A DNA stretch of 64,000 nucleotides, from assembly GCF_030269125.1 (NCBI RefSeq), contig NZ_BSSM01000011.1, positions 124,001 to 188,000 on the forward strand, written 5' to 3'. The position numbers were made by a program, and so were the translations under genes. The DNA is from Streptomyces hygroscopicus subsp. hygroscopicus (GTDB taxonomy: Bacteria; Actinomycetota; Actinomycetes; Streptomycetales; Streptomycetaceae). The notes beneath the pieces were generated by a model. That model was not told where the DNA came from. It saw nothing but the letters and a program-made list of their open reading frames with translations, and did no database searches. Positions 42,501 through 50,233 of this stretch are shown piece after piece. Positions within the stretch are counted from its first letter, which is position 1, and each line of letters begins with the position of its first letter.

Positions 42501-43077
42501 GCTGGCCCTGGAGGAGTTCGCGGCGCTGGAGGAGCGGCACAAGTTCCTCGGCGAGCAGCTGGAGGACCTGAAGAAGACCCGCGCCGATCTGCTCCAGGTG
42601 GTGAAGGAGGTCGACGAGCGGGTCGAGCAGGTCTTCACCGAGGCGTACCGGGACACGGCGCGCGAGTTCGAGGGTGTCTTCGGCCGGCTGTTCCCGGGCG
42701 GCGAGGGCCGGCTCGTGCTCACCGACCCCGACCACATGCTCACCACGGGCGTCGACGTCGAGGCGCGGCCGCCGGGCAAGAAGGTCAAGCGGCTGTCCCT
42801 GCTCTCGGGCGGCGAACGGTCGCTCACGGCCGTCGCGCTGCTGGTGTCGATCTTCAAGGCCCGGCCGAGTCCCTTCTACGTCATGGACGAGGTCGAGGCG
42901 GCCCTGGACGACACCAACCTCCAGCGGCTGATCCGGATCATGCAGGAGCTCCAGGAGTCCTCGCAGCTGATCGTGATCACGCACCAGAAGCGCACGATGG
43001 AGGTCGCCGACGCGTTGTACGGCGTCTCGATGCAGGGTGACGGCGTGTCGAAGGTCATCTCGCAGCGCCTGCGGTGA
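39508..43077 (+). CDS. smc: Chromosome segregation/condensation protein SMC
   Basis: SMC forms a ring-shaped dimer that organises and segregates chromosomes with ScpA/ScpB. The 1189-residue protein has N-terminal Walker A GPNGSGKSN at about 31-39, coiled coil from about 165 to 500, a hinge near 500-660 (GYEVPLAAAFGAAADAVAVT), a second coiled coil, the ABC signature LSGGERSLTAVALL near 1101 and Walker B YVMDEVEAALDDTN near 1123. GTG 39508 lacks a ribosome site; TAAAGT ends 8 nt before it, so the transcript may be leaderless or nearly so. Confidence 0.98.
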   Translation: MHLKALTLRGFKSFASATTLRFEPGITCVVGPNGSGKSNVVDALSWVMGEQGAKSLRGGKMEDVIFAGTTGRPPLGRAEVSLTIDNSDGALPIEYAEVTITRIMFRNGGSEYQINGDTCRLLDIQELLSDSGIGREMHVIVGQGQLDSVLHADPMGRRAFIEEAAGVLKHRRRKEKALRKLDAMQANLARVQDLTDELRRQLKPLGRQAAVARRAAVIQADLRDARLRLLADDLVRLRRALSAEIADEAALKERKETAEQELRKALHRESLLEDEVRQLTPRLQRAQQTWYELSQLAERVRGTVSLADARVKSATSAPPEERRGRDPEDLEREAARVREQEAELEAALEAARHALDDTVAHRAELERELAVEERRLKDVARAIADRREGLARLNGQVGAARSRAAAAQAEIDRLAAARDEAQERAVRAQEEYEALKTEVDGLDAGDADLAERHEAARRRLADAEADLSEAREAATTAERRRAATQARHEALALGLRRKDGTGILLDSKAHLTGLLGPVAELLTITPGYEVPLAAAFGAAADAVAVTTPASAAEALRLLRKQDGGRAALILTGAPETILAAAPEAPAPAERHLLAETLVRAPADLMPAIRRLLHGIVVVDTLEAAEDLVHAHPDLTAVTAEGDLLGAHFAHGGSAGAPSLLEARAAVDEAAAELEELSVRCTELAARQHAAAERRAEAAALVEEIGERRRACDREKSSVAQQLGRLAGQARGAAGEAERSAAAAARAQDALDKAVREAEELAERLAVAEETPVEEEPDTSVRDRLSADGANARQTEMEARLQVRTHEERVKGLAGRADSLDRAARAEREARARAEQRRARLRHEAAVARAVADGARQLLAHVEVSLTRADQERAAAEAAKARREQELAAARTTGRELKSELDKLTDSVHRGEVLGAEKRLRIEQLETRALEELGVEPAGLEREYGPHQPVPPSPPADGETLPEDPDHPRNQPRPFVRAEQEKRLKAAERAYQQLGKVNPLALEEFAALEERHKFLGEQLEDLKKTRADLLQVVKEVDERVEQVFTEAYRDTAREFEGVFGRLFPGGEGRLVLTDPDHMLTTGVDVEARPPGKKVKRLSLLSGGERSLTAVALLVSIFKARPSPFYVMDEVEAALDDTNLQRLIRIMQELQESSQLIVITHQKRTMEVADALYGVSMQGDGVSKVISQRLR

Positions 43078-43124
43078 CCTGTTCCAAGATCCATTGAGCC
43101 GGTCGATCGAGGTGCCTCACTCGC

Positions 43125-43141
43125 TGTTCACTTCTTGAACA
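43125..43141. promoter_or_regulatory. Inverted repeat upstream of glcP
   Basis: TGTTCA (43125-43130) and TGAACA (43136-43141) form a perfect 6-bp inverted repeat with a 5-nt spacer, about 45 bp upstream of the predicted glcP -35 element. It could be an activator or repressor site. Confidence 0.5.
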
Positions 43142-43184
43142 CAGAGCGAACAGCCGTATCTTCTAACTCACATCATTCAAGCTA

Positions 43185-43224
43185 TTGACTTCGAAACTTG
43201 AAGGCATAGTCTCTGCAACGTTGC
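43185..43224 (+). promoter_or_regulatory. glcP promoter with a palindromic operator at the start site
   Basis: TTGACT (43185-43190) and TAGTCT (43207-43212) are spaced 16 nt apart, placing transcription start near 43219. GCAACGTTGC (43215-43224) is a perfect 10-bp palindrome with a central CG, a shape typical of LacI/GalR operators, and it covers that start site. This suggests repression of glucose uptake by a LacI-type protein. Confidence 0.6.
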
Positions 43225-43326
43225 TTTTACCTTCAGGTGTAAGCGGTGCAAACCTATGCGCCACTGGAGACCTGGAAGGGCTCGTCCCCCCACCCGGCAG
43301 CGTTGCCGTGGCCCGAGGAGTTTCAC

Positions 43327-44745
43327 GTGACCAGCACAGCGCAGGCACCTCAGTCAGGAGCCGGCACGGCTCATCCCGAACATCTCGGGCATGTCATCTT
43401 CATCGCCGCTGCCGCCGCCATGGGCGGCTTCCTCTTCGGTTACGACAGCTCCGTCATCAACGGCGCCGTCGAGGCCATCCGCGACCGCTACGACATCGGC
43501 TCCGCCGGGCTCGCGCAGGTCATCGCCGTCGCCCTGATCGGCTGTGCCATCGGTGCCGCCACCGCGGGCCGGATAGCCGACCGGATCGGCCGTATCCGTT
43601 GTATGCAGATCGCGGCCGTGCTGTTCACCATCAGCGCCGTCGGTTCCGCGCTGCCCTTCGCGCTGTGGGACCTCGCCTTCTGGCGCATCGTCGGCGGCTT
43701 CGCCATCGGCATGGCCTCGGTGATCGGCCCCGCCTACATCGCCGAGGTCGCCCCGCCCGCCTACCGGGGCCGGCTCGGCTCCTTCCAGCAGGCCGCGATC
43801 GTCGTCGGCATCGCCATCTCCCAGCTGGTCAACTGGGGCCTGCTGAATGCCGCCGGCGGCAACCAGCGCGGTCACCTGATGGGCCTGGAGGCCTGGCAGG
43901 TCATGCTCGGCGTCATGGTGGTCCCGGCCGTCCTCTACGGCATGCTGTCCTTCGCCATCCCGGAGTCCCCGCGCTTCCTGCTGTCCGTCGGCAAGCGTGA
44001 GCGCGCCAAGGAGATCCTGGCCGAGGTCGAGGGCAAGGGCACCGACCTGGACAAGCGCGTCGCCGACATCGAGCACGCGATGAGGAGCGAGCACCGCTCC
44101 AGCTTCAAGGACCTGCTGGGCGGCGGCTTCTTCTTCAAGCCGATCGTGTGGGTGGGCATCGGCCTGTCGGTCTTCCAGCAGTTCGTCGGCATCAACGTCG
44201 CGTTCTACTACTCCTCGACGCTGTGGCAGTCGGTCGGTGTCGACCCGACGGACTCGTTCTTCTACTCCTTCACCACGTCCATCATCAACATCGTCGGCAC
44301 CGTGATCGCGATGATCTTCGTGGACCGCATCGGCCGCAAGCCGCTCGCGCTCATCGGTTCGATCGGTATGGCCGTCGGCCTGGCGCTGGAGGCCTGGGCG
44401 TTCTCGTACCACCTGGTCGACGGCAAACTGCCCGCCACGCAGGGCTGGGTCGCCCTGATCGCGGCGCACATCTTCGTCCTCTTCTTCGCCCTGTCGTGGG
44501 GCGTGGTCGTCTGGGTCATGCTCGGCGAGATGTTCCCGAACAAGATCCGCGCCGCCGCGCTGGGTGTGGCGGCCGCCGCGCAGTGGATCGCCAACTGGGC
44601 GATCACCGCGAGCTTCCCGTCGCTGGCCGACTGGAACCTCTCCGGCACGTACGTCATCTACACGGTGTTCGCCGCCCTCTCCATCCCGTTCGTCCTGAAG
44701 TTCGTCAAGGAGACGAAGGGCAAGACGCTGGAGGAGATGGGCTGA
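43327..44745 (+). CDS. glcP: Glucose permease, major facilitator superfamily
   Basis: The 472-residue protein matches Streptomyces GlcP, the main glucose/H+ symporter feeding Glk in a genus that has no PTS for glucose. It has twelve predicted membrane segments. Sugar-porter signatures are GFLFGYDSSVINGAVEAI, GRIADRIGRIRCM, PESPRFLLSVGKRERAKEIL, VFQQFVGINVAFYYSS and VDRIGRKPLALIGS, ending KFVKETKGKTLEEMG. GTG 43327 has GAGGAG upstream; the 27 residues before it in the frame are not family-like. Confidence 0.95.
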   Translation: MTSTAQAPQSGAGTAHPEHLGHVIFIAAAAAMGGFLFGYDSSVINGAVEAIRDRYDIGSAGLAQVIAVALIGCAIGAATAGRIADRIGRIRCMQIAAVLFTISAVGSALPFALWDLAFWRIVGGFAIGMASVIGPAYIAEVAPPAYRGRLGSFQQAAIVVGIAISQLVNWGLLNAAGGNQRGHLMGLEAWQVMLGVMVVPAVLYGMLSFAIPESPRFLLSVGKRERAKEILAEVEGKGTDLDKRVADIEHAMRSEHRSSFKDLLGGGFFFKPIVWVGIGLSVFQQFVGINVAFYYSSTLWQSVGVDPTDSFFYSFTTSIINIVGTVIAMIFVDRIGRKPLALIGSIGMAVGLALEAWAFSYHLVDGKLPATQGWVALIAAHIFVLFFALSWGVVVWVMLGEMFPNKIRAAALGVAAAAQWIANWAITASFPSLADWNLSGTYVIYTVFAALSIPFVLKFVKETKGKTLEEMG

Positions 44746-44819
44746 GCCTCGTACCCCGAGGCACCCCGAACCCGAGGAGAAGGGCCTTCAGACCCCGCTG
44801 CCCCTCTCCTCGCACCTCC

Positions 44820-44860
44820 CCTCGCCCCCGGCCCGGCCACTGCCCGGACCGGGGGCGAGG
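44820..44860 (+). terminator. Terminator after glcP
   Basis: A 12-bp stem (44820-44831 with 44849-44860) can be extended in its loop. It lies 75 bp after the glcP stop. Confidence 0.6.
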
Positions 44861-44889
44861 GCCTTCCCGGCCCGCCTCACGCGGCGAAC

Positions 44890-45352
44890 GCGGCGCGCAG
44901 GAACTCCAGGGGTAGAGGGGGGAGAGGGCGCGGGCATCGGTCCCCGGGGGGGGGGGGGGGGGGGGGAGGGCGAGGCGCCGGAAGAGGCGCAGCAGGGGGA
45001 CGGAGAGGGCCGGGCCCTGCCCGTACTCGCCGACCGAGGGTTTTCGAGCATGGAGCCGGTCACGTCGGTGGCCGGGTTGACCAGCACCTGCGTCCTGAGG
45101 TCCAGGCCGGCCCCCCTGGCCCGGAGCGCCGCGAGGGCGCAGACCAGCGCGCCGCAGCTCTCGCCGGACACCGCCGTCCGGGCCGGGTCGACGCCCCATC
45201 GCGCGGCGTGGCCCACGACGTGCCGCAGTATGTCCCAGACGCCGTCGGCGGCGGCCGGCAGCGGGGTGCCCGGGGCGAGCAGCCGGTGCTCCACCGAGAC
45301 GCCGACGGCGGGCAGCCGGGCGGCGGGATGGCTGGTGACCCAGTCGCACGGC
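44890..45352 (-). pseudogene. Decayed esterase (HSL family) fragment
   Basis: On the minus strand, DWVTSHPAARLPAVGVSVEH and GVDPARTAVSGESCGALVCA are esterase-like, with nucleophile elbow GESCG. The N-terminal HGGG segment is missing: homology starts abruptly near 45350. Around 45045 the frame must shift to continue with GEYGQGPALSVPLLRLFRRL, then passes through the run of 21 G (read as poly-Pro) into GTDARALSPLY before homology ends near 44895. The gene is therefore truncated at both ends and frameshifted. Confidence 0.75.
44946..44966. repeat. Homopolymer run of 21 G
   Basis: Twenty-one consecutive G bases lie inside the esterase remnant. On the minus strand this is a poly-C run that would code for poly-proline and allow slippage. 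It may be real or a sequencing/assembly artefact. Confidence 0.9.
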
Positions 45353-45964
45353 GTGCGGGGTCTCGCCGCGGTGCTCGGCACCGACTCCTCCTGCCTCTAC
45401 CGGCACTTCCGCGACAAGACGGAACTGCTGCGCGAAGTCGCCGACCGCATCCTGCCGGCCGCCATGGAGGGCCACCGACCCGAGGGCGACTGGAGGCAGC
45501 GCATCAGCGCATCACCGCCCTGGCGCTGCGCCCGCGCGGGGCGTTCGGCCGGCAGCCCCGACCGGCCACGACTTGGGAGCGTCACGCGTCCAGCGGCGCC
45601 GGCTCCCGGCTGGCCATGGAGGAGATCCTCCAGGCGCTCCCCGCCTCGGGCCCGCCCGACGAGGAGATCCCGGCCCGCTGTCACCGCGTCGTCGTCGACC
45701 TCGCCGCGCAGATCTCCTCCGAGGGCCGGGAGGAACGCCGTCCCGCCGCAGGAGCACGAGCAGGGCATGGAACACTTCCGGGTCGCCGTCCTCGGCGCCG
45801 ACCCCGAGCGCTTCCCCGCCCTCGCCCGCTTCGCCCGGGACGTCCGCCCCCTCGGCGTCGACCGCCGCGCCGCGTTCGAGGAGATCCCCGCCGCCCAGCT
45901 CGACCGGATCGGCACACGCCGAATCCCCCTTCGGCGCGCTGCGCGGGAGGGGGACGGGGAGTGA
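45353..45964 (+). pseudogene. Decayed TetR-family regulator
   Basis: GLAAVLGTDSSCLYRHFRDK followed by TELLREVADRILPAAMEGHR is the recognition-helix region of a TetR protein, but the start codon and first helix are absent. Near 45500 (duplicated GCGCATCA) the frame shifts, continuing with AMEEILQALPASGPPDEEIP and ARCHRVVVDLAAQISSEGRE. Near 45740 it returns to the first frame with EHFRVAVLGADPERF-type sequence up to a stop at 45964. Two frameshifts and the lost start make it non-functional. Confidence 0.75.
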
Positions 45965-46067
45965 CCGTGGCACCGGTCGGCGCGGAGCCGGGCCCGGGAA
46001 CGACCGCCTGAACACCGGACCCGGTGGCCGGGGCCGACCGGGGCGCGTCGGCTCCCGGCCCGGCCCC

Positions 46068-46602
46068 GGGGACGCGCGCGGGCCCGCCCGGCGGTGCCAC
46101 CGCCCGGACGACGCCGGACGGGAGGACCAGGGACCGCCATGGCCCGCTCCGCTTGCGCGCCGGTGTCGCCCGCGCCGGACCGGCCGCCGAATCCCTGGCC
46201 GGGGACGCGCGCGGGCCCGCCCGGCGGTGCCACCGCCCGGACGACGCCGGACGGGAGGACCAGGGACCGCCATGGCCCGCTCCGCTTGCGCGCCGGTGCC
46301 GCCCGCGCCGGACCGGCCGCCGAATCCCTGGCCGGGGACGCGCGCGGGCCCGCCCGGCGGTGCCACCGCCCGGACGACGCCGGACGGGAGGACCCGGGAC
46401 CGCCATGGCCCGCTCCGCTTGCGCGCCGGTGCCGCCCGCGCCGGACCGGCCGCCGAGTCCCTGGCCGGGGACGCGCGCGGGCCCGCCCGGCGCTGCCACC
46501 GCCCGGACGACGCCGGACGGGAGGACCCGGGACCGCCATGGCCCGCTCCGCTTCCGTGCCGGTGCGGTGCCGCCCGCGCCGGGTTGGCCGCCGAGTCCCT
46601 GG
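46068..46602. repeat. Tandem array, about four copies of a 133-bp unit
   Basis: Copies begin at 46068, 46201, 46334 and 46467, each with GGGGACGCGCGCGGGCCCGC; the spacing is exactly 133 bp each time. The last copy has a 5-nt insertion and diverges, ending at the permease stop codon (46603). Each unit contains the short hairpin GGCGGT-GCC-ACCGCC. Because 133 is not a multiple of 3, reading frames rotate through successive copies, so it is not a coding repeat. Confidence 0.93.
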
Positions 46603-48093
46603 TCAGACGGCGGCGGTCGCCTGCTCGCCGGCAAGGCCGGAGGCGGACCCGGCGGGCCCGGTGGCCTCCGCGGCCTCGCCCTCACCCGCCGGGGCCCCGG
46701 TCCCCGGCTTCGGCAGGACCCCGTACAGCACGCCCGAGATCACGATCGTCGCCACCCACCCGAGGCCGTACTCGCCGACGAGGTTGTTCCGGGCCAGCGG
46801 GCCGGTGAACCAGTCGGAGGTGGTGAACAGCAGGCCCGAGAACAGGCCGATCGCCCATGCGGCCACGGCGGCGGGGGAGAAGCCGCCCTTGTACCAGTAG
46901 GCGCTGGTGCGCGTGGTGTCGGCCATGGCCCGGCCGTCGTACTCGGTGCGGCGCAGCAGGTCCGCGCCGAACACGCCCACCCACGCGGAGAACGCGACCG
47001 CCAGCAGGGACAGGAAGGCGATGAAGGAGCCCATGAAGCTCGTCGCCACCAGCATCAGCACCCCGCCGAAGACCAGCGAGATCACGGCGTTGACCGAGAC
47101 CGCCCAGTGCCGGGGCACCCGGAAGCCGAGCGTCTGCGCGGTGAAGCCCGCCGAGTACATCGACATCGAGTTGATCAGCAGCATGCCGACCAGCGCGATG
47201 AACAGGTACGGCACCGCGATCCACGTCGGCAGGATCTCGCCGAGGAAGGACACCGGATCGGTCGCCGAGGCCAGGTCCGGTGTGGACACCGCCATCACCG
47301 CGCCCATCAGGACCATCGGCAGCACGACCACACCGGCGCCGCCGACCGCCGTCCCCACGATCGCCTTCGAGGAGGCCGTGCGCGGCAGGTAGCGCGTGAA
47401 GTCGGGCGCCGTCGGGATCCAGCTGACACCGCCGGCCGCGATCATGCCGATGCCGGTGATCACCGCGGCCGTGGAGCCGGCGCCGTGGTGCGTCACCCGC
47501 GCCCAGTCCGTCCTCACCGCCAGATACACGAGGACCAGGACCGAGAAGACGCCGAAGAAGTAGGTGGCGTACTTGTTGCACGTCCGCACGGCGTTGATGC
47601 CGAGTCCGGAGATCGCGAACGTCGCCACGACGAACACCAGCAGCGTCGCCATGTCCAGCACGCTGTTCGCCCTGACGCGCAACACGATGTCCAGGATGGT
47701 GAGCATGGCGTAGGCACCGGTCACCGCGTTGATCGTCTCCCAGCCCCAGCGGGCCACCCAGATCAGCGAACCCGGCAGCAGGTTTCCGCGCTGCCCGAAC
47801 ACCGCGCGCGACAGCGCCATGCCCGGCGCCCCGCCCCGCTTGCCGGCGATGCCGACCAGCCCGACCAGTCCGTACGACACGACGGGCGCCGCCACCGCGA
47901 CGACCAGCGCCTGCCAGATGTTCAGGTGGTAGGCCACGACGAGGCTCGCGCCCATCGTCAGCAGCAGCACGCTGATATTGGCGCCGACCCAGGTCGGGAA
48001 CAGTTCACGGGTCCGGCCGGTGCGCTCGTGATCCGGGACCTGCTCGATGCCACGGGTCTCCAGAGCGCCTTCGCTCTCGACGGTTCTGCTCAT
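46603..48093 (-). CDS. NCS1-family purine/cytosine permease
   Basis: The 496-residue protein is a nucleobase:cation symporter-1 with about twelve membrane segments. Typical stretches are FPTWVGANISVLLLTMGASL, SRAVFGQRGNLLPGSLIWVA, RWGWETINAVTGAYA and WIPTAPDFTRYLP. Family members import cytosine, purines, allantoin, hydantoin or thiamine-like compounds, and the substrate cannot be decided here. The C-terminus is a soluble Gly/Ala/Glu tail. No catabolic enzyme is adjacent. Its 3' end runs directly into the 133-bp tandem repeats. ATG 48093 has no strong ribosome site. Confidence 0.88.
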   Translation of the reverse strand: MSRTVESEGALETRGIEQVPDHERTGRTRELFPTWVGANISVLLLTMGASLVVAYHLNIWQALVVAVAAPVVSYGLVGLVGIAGKRGGAPGMALSRAVFGQRGNLLPGSLIWVARWGWETINAVTGAYAMLTILDIVLRVRANSVLDMATLLVFVVATFAISGLGINAVRTCNKYATYFFGVFSVLVLVYLAVRTDWARVTHHGAGSTAAVITGIGMIAAGGVSWIPTAPDFTRYLPRTASSKAIVGTAVGGAGVVVLPMVLMGAVMAVSTPDLASATDPVSFLGEILPTWIAVPYLFIALVGMLLINSMSMYSAGFTAQTLGFRVPRHWAVSVNAVISLVFGGVLMLVATSFMGSFIAFLSLLAVAFSAWVGVFGADLLRRTEYDGRAMADTTRTSAYWYKGGFSPAAVAAWAIGLFSGLLFTTSDWFTGPLARNNLVGEYGLGWVATIVISGVLYGVLPKPGTGAPAGEGEAAEATGPAGSASGLAGEQATAAV

Positions 48094-48266
48094 GGGGGAG
48101 TGGTGCCCTAGAGAGTGGGGGGAGGGGGACGGTCGGACTCTACGCGCGTCGCAGCAGCCCGAACCATCGTACTTTGCTCCGACTCCTCAGCAAAGGTGGC
48201 GTTTGTCTCCCGGAGGAAGTCACAAGCCCGGTCACGGCGGGGCCCATGGCCGATACTGGACGCGTT

Positions 48267-49472
48267 ATGGAAACCGTCATCCTTGCTGTAGTCATCGCCG
48301 TGGTCGTGCTCGGCGCGCTCGGCGGGCTGATCGTGGGCAGCCGGCGCCGGAAGTCGCTGCCCCCGCCGCCCCCGAAGGCGCCCGACATCACCGCGCCCCC
48401 GGCCGAGCCGCACGTCGGCGAAGAGGCCGAGACGCCGCGCGACGAACCGCGCCGGACGATCGAGGAGGTGGATCTCCCGGGCGGCCCCCCGGTCGCCGTG
48501 GAGGAGCCCCCCGTACCCGTCATCGAGGCTCCCGAGATCGAGATCCCGGAGCCCACCGCCGGCCGCCTGGTCCGGCTCCGCTCCCGCCTGTCCCGCTCCC
48601 AGAACGTTCTGGGCAAGGGCCTGCTCACGCTGCTCTCGCGCGAGCACCTGGACGACGAGACCTGGGAGGAGATCGAGGACACCCTGATCACCGCCGACGT
48701 CGGCGTGCAGCCCACCCAGGAGCTGGTCGAGGGCCTGCGCGAGCGCGTCAAGGTGCTCGGCACCCGCACCCCCGAGGAGCTGCGCGGCCTGCTGCGCGAG
48801 GAGCTGCTCAAGCTGGTCGGCACCGATGTCGACCGCACCGTGAAGACCGAGCCCGCCGACCGCAAGCCCGGCATCGTGATGGTCGTCGGTGTCAACGGCA
48901 CCGGCAAGACCACCACCACCGGCAAGCTCGCCCGCGTGCTGGTCGCCGACGGCCGCAGCGTGGTGCTCGGCGCCGCCGACACCTTCCGCGCCGCCGCCGC
49001 CGACCAGTTGCAGACCTGGGGCGAGCGGGTCGGCGCCTACACCGTGCGCGGTCCGGAGGCCGGTGACCCCGCCTCCGTGGCCTTCGACGCGGTGAACGAG
49101 GGCAAGGAGATGGGGGTCGACGTCGTCCTCATCGACACCGCCGGCCGGCTGCACACCAAGACCGGCCTCATGGACGAGCTGGGCAAGGTCAAGCGCGTGG
49201 TCGAGAAGCACGCGCCGCTGGACGAGGTCCTGCTGGTCCTGGACGCCACCACCGGGCAGAACGGTCTGGTGCAGGCCCGGGTGTTCGCCGAGGTCGTGGA
49301 CATCACCGGCATCGTGCTGACCAAGCTGGACGGTACGGCCAAGGGCGGCATCGTGGTCGCGGTCCAGCGCGAGCTGGGCGTGCCGGTCAAGCTGATCGGG
49401 CTCGGCGAGGGTGCGGACGACCTGGCGCCGTTCGAGCCGGAGGCGTTCGTGGACGCGCTGATCGGAGACTGA
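48267..49472 (+). CDS. ftsY: Signal recognition particle receptor FtsY
   Basis: FtsY docks ribosome-SRP complexes at the membrane. The 401-residue protein begins with a membrane anchor (METVILAVVIAVVVLGALGG), then a Pro/Glu-rich acidic A domain, the N domain (SRSQNVLGKGLLTLLSREHL) and the GTPase G domain: G1 GVNGTGKTTTTGKLA near 212, DTFRAAAADQL, G3 DTAGRLHTKTGLMDEL and G4 TKLDGTAKGG near 352. ATG 48267 matches the anchor; GATACT lies 9 nt upstream and may be a -10 element for a short-leader mRNA. Confidence 0.97.
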   Translation: METVILAVVIAVVVLGALGGLIVGSRRRKSLPPPPPKAPDITAPPAEPHVGEEAETPRDEPRRTIEEVDLPGGPPVAVEEPPVPVIEAPEIEIPEPTAGRLVRLRSRLSRSQNVLGKGLLTLLSREHLDDETWEEIEDTLITADVGVQPTQELVEGLRERVKVLGTRTPEELRGLLREELLKLVGTDVDRTVKTEPADRKPGIVMVVGVNGTGKTTTTGKLARVLVADGRSVVLGAADTFRAAAADQLQTWGERVGAYTVRGPEAGDPASVAFDAVNEGKEMGVDVVLIDTAGRLHTKTGLMDELGKVKRVVEKHAPLDEVLLVLDATTGQNGLVQARVFAEVVDITGIVLTKLDGTAKGGIVVAVQRELGVPVKLIGLGEGADDLAPFEPEAFVDALIGD

Positions 49473-49500
49473 CCGTAGGAGATTTACCGCCCGCCGCGAA

Positions 49501-49540
49501 GAAGTGCCCGCCCCCAGGTGCAGTCGGGGACGGGCACTTC
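49501..49540. terminator. Terminator between convergent ftsY and prim-pol genes
   Basis: GAAGTGCCCGCCCC at 49501-49514 pairs with GGGGACGGGCACTTC at 49526-49540, with one bulged position. It is placed 28 bp past the ftsY stop and 30 bp past the stop of the convergent gene. Confidence 0.75.
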
Positions 49541-49570
49541 GCTTGTCCGGGCCGCCTTCTCCGGGCGGCC

Positions 49571-50233
49571 CTAGGTCCGCGCCCGCGACCGGTGCGCCAC
49601 GTACGCCAGCGTTCCCAGCAGGAGCCGGGCCGCCGGGGGGCGGGTCGCGGAGTCGAGGGCGGGCGGACGCAGCCAGCGCACCGGGCCCAGGCCGCCCCGG
49701 TCGGAGGGCGGCGCGGTGATGTACGTACCGGAGCCGAGGCCGCGCAGGTCCAGGGCGCGCGGGTCGTCCCAGCCCATGCGGTACAGCAGCCTGGGCAGCT
49801 CGGCGGCGGCGCCCGGGGCGACGAAGAAGTGGGCGCGGCCCGCGGGGGTCACGGTCACCGGACCGAGCGGCAGGCCCATCCGCTCCAGGCGGACCAGGGC
49901 GCGCCGGCCGGCCGACTCGGAGACCTCCACGACGTCGAAGGCGCGGCCCACGGGCAGCAGCACCGAGGCCCCGGGGAACTCCGCCCACGCCTTGGCCACG
50001 TCGTCCAGCGTGGCCCCGGCCGGCACCTCGGGCGCGAAGTCCAGCGGGTGCGCGCCCGGCTCCGCGCAGTCCTCGTACCCGCAGGAGCAGACGCCCGCCG
50101 CGGCCCGCGCGCCCGGCACCACGTCCCAGCCCCACAGGCAGGTGAACTCGGCGACGGCGGTGCACTCCGCGGACCGGCCACGCCGACGCGCGCCGGACCG
50201 GATCTCGCGAATGCCGCCGATCGTGAAGCCCAT
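49571..50233 (-). CDS. Bifunctional DNA primase/polymerase (prim-pol) domain protein
   Basis: The 220-residue protein resembles the N-terminal prim-pol (AEP) domain of plasmid and phage replication proteins: FTCLWGWDVVPGARAAAGVC, CGYEDCAEPGAHPLDFAPEV, VGRAFDVVEVSESAGRRAL and GSGTYITAPPSDRGGLGPVR. The usual catalytic D-h-D is replaced by FDVVEVSE, with one Asp and one Glu, so activity is uncertain. Cysteines CSCGYEDC could bind zinc. No helicase domain follows, so it is not a replication initiator by itself. ATG 50233 has GGAGGGGGC upstream. Conserved chromosomal relatives of unknown role occur next to nsdA in Streptomyces (recalled). Confidence 0.8.
   Translation of the reverse strand: MGFTIGGIREIRSGARRRGRSAECTAVAEFTCLWGWDVVPGARAAAGVCSCGYEDCAEPGAHPLDFAPEVPAGATLDDVAKAWAEFPGASVLLPVGRAFDVVEVSESAGRRALVRLERMGLPLGPVTVTPAGRAHFFVAPGAAAELPRLLYRMGWDDPRALDLRGLGSGTYITAPPSDRGGLGPVRWLRPPALDSATRPPAARLLLGTLAYVAHRSRART

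Noticed and set aside
39307..42984. A 1225-aa minus-strand open frame inside smc
   Set aside because: It is complementary to smc, which has full Walker and signature motifs; the frame mirrors codon bias.
46024..48111. A 695-aa plus-strand frame across the tandem repeats
   Set aside because: The 133-bp period rotates the frame and the second half is antisense to the NCS1 permease; no stop is found only because of high GC.
49571..50233. A plasmid-type replication initiator
   Set aside because: Only the prim-pol-like domain is present, with no helicase and no origin-like iterons nearby.
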